A program made the position numbers and the translations under genes. From an uncultured Lachnospiraceae bacterium (lineage in GTDB: Bacteria > Bacillota > Clostridia > Lachnospirales > Lachnospiraceae): a DNA stretch of 64,000 nt. Shown piece by piece: positions 62,558-64,000 of this stretch (position 1 is its first letter; every line of letters begins with the position of its first letter). The notes below the pieces were generated by a model, which saw only the letters and a list, made by a program, of their open reading frames with translations, searched no databases and had not been told where the DNA came from. The stretch is taken from contig CAJURQ010000013.1 of the NCBI GenBank assembly GCA_910588955.1, positions 14,022-78,021 on the forward strand, in the 5' to 3' direction.

Positions 62558-62589
62558 AATTTTCTAAAAGAAAAGGGGGTAAGGATAAG

Positions 62590-63537
62590 ATGATAAACAC
62601 AGCTTTTACAGGCGCATCCGGACTACGCCAGCCATTATTACACACTAAAAAAACAAACAAACTGGCAAGACAGCGGGCGGCGCTCCAACTTTTGTCGGGA
62701 GCAGGCAGCGGCAGAAGCAGGGACAGTTTCACTATTTCCAGTGAAGCGAGGAAGTTTTCAAGGGAAAGTATAGCGGCTTTGGTTGACAAAAGCGCGAATG
62801 TATCTGCAAGTGAATTATCCTATTATTTCGCAAACTATAATAATCCAAGCGCTATTCTGGATGCGATCAACTTTGGGGAGCATGTATCCTGCGGATATAA
62901 TCCTGAGTTTAAGGATTATGGCGTTATGTGTTTTGATTATAACGGAAGCAGCCAGATAGTGCCAAATTATGCAGTGCCGAAGATCAACGCGAACTCCTTG
63001 CCCGGTATTCACGCTGAAAACAATTCTCTGGTTTTGAAGAATAAAAGCTATTACGCATGGACTGCGTCAAACGGTAGCCGATACGCATGGGCGGTTAATA
63101 ACGGAATGATTGGGTATGCACGATCGGAATCAATGTTAGCAGAGAATAATGGTACAAATTATAAGTCGGAAATGAGAAAAGCGAGTGGTATTTTAGCGGC
63201 ATTGGCACAGGGAGAGGGTCTGTGGGACGTATTACATAGCAGGAAGGAAGTTTTAGCGACCTGTGAGAAAGTCGGGATTAAGCCGGGATTTTTTTCCATA
63301 GATGCAGGGGCCGGAAAGCATACCTATATCCTGCAGGAAACTGGCGCCGTGATAAATGTGGATAATAACATTGCTCGGTGGAATAACATAAATTGGATAG
63401 GGAGCGGTTATAAAGAGGGGGATACATTTTCCATTTATGGCAATGAATATGCAATAGACAGCAGCGGACACATCCATGTTTCGGTGGATGATACGTTTAC
63501 ATCAACTGAGGTTAAATATCCAAAGCGTACCATGTAA
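62590..63537 (+). CDS. Family D protein, copy 2
   Basis: The protein has 315 residues from ATG 62590. The N-terminal 90 residues and the C-terminal 90 residues are nearly identical to copy 1 (52731); the centre differs (TASNGSRYAWAVNNGMIGYA). Shared features are DSFTISSEARKFSRESIAAL and SIDAGAGKHTYILQE. The mosaic pattern suggests selection or gene conversion acting on the ends only. Confidence 0.8.
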   Translation: MINTAFTGASGLRQPLLHTKKTNKLARQRAALQLLSGAGSGRSRDSFTISSEARKFSRESIAALVDKSANVSASELSYYFANYNNPSAILDAINFGEHVSCGYNPEFKDYGVMCFDYNGSSQIVPNYAVPKINANSLPGIHAENNSLVLKNKSYYAWTASNGSRYAWAVNNGMIGYARSESMLAENNGTNYKSEMRKASGILAALAQGEGLWDVLHSRKEVLATCEKVGIKPGFFSIDAGAGKHTYILQETGAVINVDNNIARWNNINWIGSGYKEGDTFSIYGNEYAIDSSGHIHVSVDDTFTSTEVKYPKRTM

Positions 63538-63579
63538 CAAATTTGAACGATTATTTTAACTGGGAGAGGAGAAAGCATA

Positions 63580-63999
63580 ATGCAGGTGGGATTAAGAAAT
63601 TACCAGATTGGGAACAGCAATGTGGCAGAGAGGGCAGACAATAAAAAGGTGGAGAAAAAAACAGAGGACAAATACGCCAGTGTATCAGCGTATGAGGCTT
63701 ACTTAAAGGATAAGTACCCTTGCTTGACGGCTTCCAATTATAAGGTGACAATATCATCGGCATATTTGGAGAAATGTATAAGAGATCCAGAAAAGGCTGA
63801 ACTGTTAGAAATGAATTTAAAAATTTTACCGGATTGTCATAAAAATTTGATAGCAGGATGGAAGGCTTTAGGGGCAGAAGTAAAAAATGAAGAATGGGTT
63901 TTTTATGAAGATGGTACTAGTGGTATGAGTCCTAATATGTATGTTACTGTACCGCGGCGAAATAAAGTACCCATCTACCGCAGCTTTCCTGCAGATTAA
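63580..63999 (+). CDS. Family C protein, copy 3, C-terminus replaced
   Basis: The 139-residue frame matches copy 2 until MSPNMYVT, then switches to VPRRNKVPIYRSFPAD and stops at the window edge. The charged helical tail of copies 1 and 2 is missing. The switch at about 63947 is abrupt and enters sequence starting TGTACCGCGGCG, which may be the left end of an inserted element. The gene is probably disrupted. Confidence 0.65.
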   Translation: MQVGLRNYQIGNSNVAERADNKKVEKKTEDKYASVSAYEAYLKDKYPCLTASNYKVTISSAYLEKCIRDPEKAELLEMNLKILPDCHKNLIAGWKALGAEVKNEEWVFYEDGTSGMSPNMYVTVPRRNKVPIYRSFPAD

Positions 64000-64000
64000 A
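63948..64000. mobile_element. Possible left end of an insertion element, truncated by the window
   Basis: Homology to the other family C copies stops here. The sequence TGTACCGC...GTACCCAT...TACCGC has repeated TACC motifs, as expected of transposase-binding ends. No transposase is visible within the window, so this is a suspicion only. Confidence 0.35.

Noticed and set aside
1..64000. CRISPR arrays, tRNA or rRNA genes
   Set aside because: No regularly spaced repeats, T-loop signatures or rRNA-like sequence were noticed.

Overview
The window reads as chromosome of a Gram-positive clostridium, most likely a Lachnospiraceae member. The reasons are gene content and order: pta-ackA, DUF177-rpmF-plsX-acpP-rnc-smc-ftsY, ylxM-ffh-rpsP-khpA-rimM-trmD-rplS-lepB-rbgA-rnhB-ylqG-ylqH-yraN and der-plsY-gpsA are Firmicutes arrangements. 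Strong purine-rich Shine-Dalgarno (SD) sequences, Gram-positive type I signal peptidases, LytTR regulators, a YitT protein and a long Prs variant fit as well. This placement is inference; no 16S rRNA or tRNA gene was seen.

From 1 to about 46.6 kb the window is mostly core chromosome. In order it holds acetate fermentation genes (pta, ackA) separated by a 288-bp MITE-like inverted repeat; a flavodoxin/SCP2/membrane fusion with a LytTR-DUF3021 pair; a GH10 xylanase lipoprotein; a double-domain hemerythrin facing a methyl-accepting chemotaxis protein; the fatty-acid/phospholipid and chromosome-segregation operon; threonine dehydratase; a YitT membrane protein; a GH25 muramidase; a DUF1905 + papain-like protein; a cytoplasmic PocR chemoreceptor; and a response regulator/soluble kinase/ABC-FtsX module. 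The SRP and ribosome-maturation operon follows, with two signal peptidases, then FliK-like and FlhB-like orphan genes, pgeF, a second OmpR-type two-component pair, prs (minus strand), der, plsY and gpsA.

From about 46.6 kb to the end the character changes to an accessory island of roughly 17 kb. It contains two AgrA/AgrC-like LytTR two-component systems, one beside an ABC-2 transporter, and several families of signal-peptide-less proteins that I cannot assign to a function. These families occur as duplicated, truncated and frameshifted copies. A three-gene cassette (called E-D-C here) is present twice, at 52.49-54.37 kb and 61.88-64.0 kb. Two direct-repeat operator classes are visible. Class A (16-bp repeats, 20-bp period) precedes the first regulator gene and two effector-like genes. 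Class B (8-bp repeats, 21-bp period) precedes the partial E-D-C cassette and the F gene. Each operator was copied together with DNA abutting the 3' end of a histidine kinase gene, so promoters appear to have been spread by segmental duplication. A 5'-truncated PD-(D/E)XK transposase remnant lies inside the island.

The simplest reading is a peptide- or ligand-responsive regulon of lineage-specific proteins that evolves by cassette duplication and mosaic divergence. The regulatory assignments are inferred from position and repeat architecture, and the biochemical role of the effector-like proteins is unknown.
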